Shown piece after piece: positions 60,353 through 64,000 of a DNA stretch of 64,000 bases (position 1 is the stretch's first letter; every line of letters starts with the position of its first letter). The stretch spans positions 1 to 64,000 of the forward strand of contig JAPKMR010000010.1 of NCBI GenBank assembly GCA_026645815.1, in the 5' to 3' direction. A program made the position numbers and the translations under genes. A model generated the notes under the pieces. The model made no database searches. It saw nothing but the letters and a program-made list of their open reading frames with translations, and had not been told where the DNA came from. Source of the DNA: Anaerolineae bacterium (GTDB lineage Bacteria > Chloroflexota > Anaerolineae > B4-G1 > SLSP01).

Positions 60353-63300
60353 TTACTTCTCTGCCGGAGTGCTGTAATCCAGCTCCGCCAACTGCTTGTA
60401 GTGATTCCAACGTGCGCGGGCATCACCACGGGCGAGCAAGAGCAACTCTGCCGCGCGATCCGGATCGGATTGCCGCAGGGTGCGGAAACGCACCTCATTG
60501 TACATGAAGTCTGCAATATCAACCTTAGGCTCACGGGAATCCAGCTGCAAGGGGTTTTTACCCTGAGCTGTCAGCCGCGGGTCATAGCGATAGAGCATCC
60601 AGGCGCCAGAATCCACCGCCAGTTGCTGCTGCTTGAAGCCCAGGTTCATCTGGGGCATGCCGTGCGCGATACAGTGGCTGTAGGCGATAATCAGGCTAGA
60701 GCCTTCATAGGATTCCGCCTCACGGAAAGCGCGCAGCGCCTGTGTATCGTTGGCGCCCATCGCAATCTGCGCCACGTAGATATTGCCATAGGTCATAGCA
60801 ATCAAGCCGAGATCCTTCTTGGGCAACGGGCGCCCGGCAGCAGCGAATTTCGCCACAGCAGCGCGCGGCGTGGCCTTCGACATCTGCCCACCGGTATTGG
60901 AGTAAACCTGGGTATCGAGCACGAGGACGTTGACGTTGCGCCCCTGCGCCAGCACGTGATCCAACCCACCGTAACCGATGTCATAAGCCCAACCATCACC
61001 GCCGACGATCCAGACGGACCGGCGAACGAGAACATCCGCAAGGCTCAACAGGTCGAGAGCTGCCGGGCTATGGTCGTCCGCCAGGCGAATACGCAGTTGC
61101 GCCACGCGCTCACGTTGCGTGGCGTAGTCAGCCTCTTCAACCTGTGCTGCATTGAGCAGCCCGTCAGCCAGCTCATCGCCCAGCTTACCACGGAAACGCT
61201 GCACCAACTCGCGGGCGTATTCCATCTGCTTATCCAGCGTCAACCGGAATCCGAAACCAAACTCGGCGTTGTCCTCAAAGAGGCTGTTAGACCACGCCGG
61301 ACCACGACCATCCTGATTCTGCGCCCAGGGGGTCGTCGGCATGTTACCACCGTAGATCGAGGAGCAACCAGTGGCATTCGCCACGACTGCGCGGTCGCCA
61401 AAGAGCTGGCTCAACAAGCGAACGTAGGGGGTCTCACCACAACCCGCGCACGCGCCGGAGAATTCAAAGAGCGGGCGCAACAGCTGCGAACCCTTGACCG
61501 TCTTCAGATTGACCTCAGTGCGGTTGAAATCAGGCAGCACGTTGAGGAAATGCTCCCAATAGCCACTCTCGCGCTCACGGATGGGCGGCTGCGGGGTCAT
61601 ATTGATGGCTTTGCGACTGGGATCGGTCTTGTCCTTAGCCGGACAGGTCTCGACGCACAAGCCACAACCGGTGCAGTCTTCCGGCGACACCTGGATGGTG
61701 AAGAGTTTACCCGCGAATTCCTTACCCTTGGCGTCGGTGTGGCGGAAGCCCTCGGGGGCGTTCTCCAGGTACTCAGGATCGTAAATCTTGAGGCGAATGA
61801 CGGCATGTGGACAAGCCATCGCGCACTTAGCGCACTGGATACAAACATCCGGTTCCCAGACCGGGATCTCCAGCGCGATATTGCGCTTCTCCCATTGCGT
61901 GGTAGCGGTAGGATAAGTGCCATCCACGGGCATCTTGGAGACGGGGATATCATCACCTTTGCGGGCAATCATCATCGCGGTGACTTCCTTCACGAAGTCA
62001 GGCGCGGCAGCAGGCACAACGGGTTTCAGATCTGGACCATTGACCGTCTTGCCTTCCAGCGGAATCTGGTGCAGGTGCGCCAGGGTGTGGTCCACAGCGG
62101 CGTAGTTCATCTGAACCACTTTATCGCCCTTAGAGCCGTAGCTCTTCTTAATGGCATGCTTGATGGCGTCAATCGCCTCATCGCGGGGCAGAACACCGGA
62201 GATGGCGAAGAAACAGGTTTGCATGATCGTGTTGATGCGCCCACCCAAGCCCGCTTCATCCGCGACTTTGTAAGCATCAATCACGTAGAGGCGGATTTTC
62301 TTATCGAGCATTTGCTGCTGTACCCGTGCAGGGATAAGGTTCCAAGTCTCTTCCAGCGAGAAGGGGCTGTTGAGCAAGAAGACCGCACCATCCTCAGCAT
62401 TGGCCAGCATATCGAATTGTTCAAGGAAGACGAATTGGTGGCAACCAATGAAATTCGCCTTGGTAATCTGGCAGGTTTGGCGGATTGGGCGAGGGCCGAA
62501 GCGCAAGTGCGAGACAGTTACGGCGCCTGACTTCTTCGAGTCGTATTGGAAGTAGCCCTGCGCAAAGTTATCCGTTTCCTCACCGATGATTTTGATGCTG
62601 TTCTTGTTCGCGCCAACGGTGCCGTCGGAACCTAGCCCGTAGAACATCGCGCGCACGACATCCGGCTTCTCGATATTGAAAGCGGAATCGTAAGCAATGC
62701 TGGTGTGGGTGACATCATCATTGATGCCCACGGTGAAGTGGTTCTTGGGAGCATCCTTCTTGAGCTCGTCGAAAACACCCTTGACCATAGCAGGGGTAAA
62801 TTCCTTGCTGGAGAGGCCATAGCGCCCACCAACAACCTTGACTGCGCGCCCCACCTCTGCCAGCGCAGTGATGACATCCTGGTAGAGCGGTTCGCCCGCG
62901 GCGCCAGGTTCCTTGGTACGATCCAGAACGGCGATGACCTTGACCGACTCCGGCAATGCCGCCACGAAATCCACCACGCTGAAGGGGCGGAACAGGCGTA
63001 CTTTGAGCACACCAACCTTCTCACCCTGCGCTACCAGATATTCAGCGGTCTCATGCGCGACTTCCGCCCCAGAGCCCATCATCACCATCACCCGCTCCGC
63101 ATCCGGGGCGCCGATGTAATCGAAGAGGTGATAGTGCCGTCCCGTGAGCTCAGCGAATTTGTCCATCTGCGCCTGGACGATGCCCGGAGTTTGCAGATAG
63201 AACGGGTTGACCGTCTCGCGACCCTGGAAATAGGTGTCGGGATTTTGCGCAGTACCGCGCATCACAGGCTTATCGGGGTTAAGTGCCCGAGCGCGATGGA

Positions 63301-63907
63301 TACGCACCAAATCATCACTGATCATCGCACGTATGTCTTCATCGGCGAGTGGTTCAATCTTGTTGATCTCGTGGCTGGTGCGGAAACCGTCGAAGAAATG
63401 ACAGAAAGGCACACGGGCTTCGAGTGTTGCTGCCTGTGCAATCAGCGCAAAATCATGGGCCTCTTGCACGGAGTTGCTAGCCAAGAAGGCAAAACCCGTC
63501 GAACGCGCAGCCATCACATCGCTATGATCGCCAAAGATGGAGAGCGCCTGGGCTGCCAAACTGCGGGCTGACACATGGAAGACAGTGGAGGTGAGCTCGC
63601 CTGCAATCTTGAACATATTCGGGAGCATCAACAACAGCCCCTGAGAGGCTGTGAAGGTGGTCGTCAATGCACCGGTCTGCAATGCACCGTGGACCGCACC
63701 TGCGGCGCCGCCCTCAGACTGCATTTCAGCCACCAACGGCACCGTACCCCAGATATTTTTGGAGCCCTTAGCAGAAAGTTCATCCGCCATTTCACCCATG
63801 GAGCTGGAGGGGGTGATTGGGTAGATGGCGATTACTTCGCTGACTTTGTGGGCTACCAAAGTCACGCCTGAATTGCCATCAATCGTCACCATTTGACGCT
63901 TCGCCAT
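60353..63907 (-). CDS. nifJ: Pyruvate:ferredoxin (flavodoxin) oxidoreductase, single-chain
   Basis: 1184 aa, the full length of the one-chain enzyme; AGGAGG precedes ATG 63907. In order: pyrimidine-binding domain I (TIDGNSGVTLVAHKVSE), domain II, the gamma-like domain, and two [4Fe-4S] ferredoxin motifs (CIQCAKCAMACPH and CTGCGLCVETCP). The TPP domain follows with CAGCGETPYVRLL and GDGWAYDIGYGGLDHV. It decarboxylates pyruvate to acetyl-CoA and reduces ferredoxin in the cytoplasm. The reaction is reversible, so it may serve fermentation or carbon fixation. Flanked downstream by the DHOD-like gene. Confidence 0.97.
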   Translation of the reverse strand: MAKRQMVTIDGNSGVTLVAHKVSEVIAIYPITPSSSMGEMADELSAKGSKNIWGTVPLVAEMQSEGGAAGAVHGALQTGALTTTFTASQGLLLMLPNMFKIAGELTSTVFHVSARSLAAQALSIFGDHSDVMAARSTGFAFLASNSVQEAHDFALIAQAATLEARVPFCHFFDGFRTSHEINKIEPLADEDIRAMISDDLVRIHRARALNPDKPVMRGTAQNPDTYFQGRETVNPFYLQTPGIVQAQMDKFAELTGRHYHLFDYIGAPDAERVMVMMGSGAEVAHETAEYLVAQGEKVGVLKVRLFRPFSVVDFVAALPESVKVIAVLDRTKEPGAAGEPLYQDVITALAEVGRAVKVVGGRYGLSSKEFTPAMVKGVFDELKKDAPKNHFTVGINDDVTHTSIAYDSAFNIEKPDVVRAMFYGLGSDGTVGANKNSIKIIGEETDNFAQGYFQYDSKKSGAVTVSHLRFGPRPIRQTCQITKANFIGCHQFVFLEQFDMLANAEDGAVFLLNSPFSLEETWNLIPARVQQQMLDKKIRLYVIDAYKVADEAGLGGRINTIMQTCFFAISGVLPRDEAIDAIKHAIKKSYGSKGDKVVQMNYAAVDHTLAHLHQIPLEGKTVNGPDLKPVVPAAAPDFVKEVTAMMIARKGDDIPVSKMPVDGTYPTATTQWEKRNIALEIPVWEPDVCIQCAKCAMACPHAVIRLKIYDPEYLENAPEGFRHTDAKGKEFAGKLFTIQVSPEDCTGCGLCVETCPAKDKTDPSRKAINMTPQPPIRERESGYWEHFLNVLPDFNRTEVNLKTVKGSQLLRPLFEFSGACAGCGETPYVRLLSQLFGDRAVVANATGCSSIYGGNMPTTPWAQNQDGRGPAWSNSLFEDNAEFGFGFRLTLDKQMEYARELVQRFRGKLGDELADGLLNAAQVEEADYATQRERVAQLRIRLADDHSPAALDLLSLADVLVRRSVWIVGGDGWAYDIGYGGLDHVLAQGRNVNVLVLDTQVYSNTGGQMSKATPRAAVAKFAAAGRPLPKKDLGLIAMTYGNIYVAQIAMGANDTQALRAFREAESYEGSSLIIAYSHCIAHGMPQMNLGFKQQQLAVDSGAWMLYRYDPRLTAQGKNPLQLDSREPKVDIADFMYNEVRFRTLRQSDPDRAAELLLLARGDARARWNHYKQLAELDYSTPAEK

Positions 63908-63980
63908 AATAAAACCTCCTAAACGTGGTAAATCAAACGACTGTAATGAATTCAGTCATTCGTAGACTATACAATTGCTT

Positions 63981-63986
63981 ATTATA
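63981..63986 (-). promoter_or_regulatory. Possible -10 box upstream of nifJ
   Basis: TATAAT on the minus strand at 63981-63986; a second box, TATAGT, lies at about 63965-63970. The matching -35 of the first would lie beyond the window. Confidence 0.35.
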
Positions 63987-64000
63987 GCACTGCCTGTAGA

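Noticed and set aside
60401-62530. A 709-codon open frame antisense to nifJ
   Set aside because: The opposite strand encodes a full PFOR with all cofactor motifs; the long frame reflects third-position GC bias.
1-64000. CRISPR array or prophage
   Set aside because: No regularly spaced short direct repeats, cas genes, integrase or phage structural genes are visible.

Overview
The window looks like a chromosomal segment of a member of the Chloroflexota, probably near the Anaerolineae/Caldilineae. This is an inference from protein style, not a database match. The signs are secreted proteins with Pro/Thr-rich 'TATP' linkers and a C-terminal membrane anchor, a lipoprotein-dependent riboflavin importer under an FMN riboswitch, a LysW-like zinc ribbon, pyruvate:ferredoxin oxidoreductase beside a dihydroorotate-dehydrogenase-like protein, and an rpsF-ssb-rpsR block. 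GC is moderate and genes are dense on both strands. I see no phage, plasmid, integron, CRISPR array, tRNA or rRNA.

Layout. 1-443 holds nested repeats upstream of a VIT/VWA surface protein (444-2795). 2940-5915 is an FMN-riboswitch-controlled ABC importer (permease, lipoprotein, ATPase), most likely for riboflavin. 5963-9357 holds a GH36 alpha-galactosidase and a Rieske oxygenase, followed by a flavin-binding dodecin (9556-9756). 9923-14221 has divergent aspS and a Rel-type (p)ppGpp synthetase/hydrolase. 14310-16714 is rpsF-ssb-rpsR plus a PpiC-like foldase. RNase P RNA lies at 17073-17481. 17602-21402 is a compact four-gene operon (acylphosphatase, FecR-like, HypE-like AIR synthase, metallophosphoesterase). 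21658-24236 is an exopolysaccharide pair. 24443-32857 carries an M20 hydrolase, psuG, a degenerate response regulator, a LysW-like protein, a large sensor kinase and pepT. 33121-36723 is a protease/HEAT-repeat cluster. 37215-41025 has a GH99-like protein, a FIST protein and a TauE/SafE permease. 41147-45693 has a rhamnose/glycosyltransferase operon and an SLC13-type transporter. 45940-51367 has an orphan DNA methyltransferase, unknown proteins, miaB and an FAD oxidoreductase. 51482-57643 is a minus-strand surface-glycan operon. 58098-58425 is a candidate structured RNA. 58494-63907 has a cobalamin adenosyltransferase, the DHOD-like protein and nifJ.

The genes suggest an envelope-rich bacterium with ferredoxin-linked pyruvate metabolism. 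It imports riboflavin, holds flavin in dodecin, and devotes much of the window to surface polysaccharide (two clusters plus a rhamnose branch).

The least expected content is non-coding. At least three MITE-like repeat families with terminal inverted repeats sit between genes (one copy supplies the 3' end of a gene). A set of long AT-capped, GC-cored palindromes recurs with different core sequences. A ~300-nt RNA-like element at 58098-58425 has complementary ends and several internal hairpins. Other oddities are a Rel protein with an intact hydrolase HD motif but a RelA-type EFDD synthetase motif, a receiver domain without its phospho-acceptor Asp, and a LysW-like protein with a poly-Asp tail.
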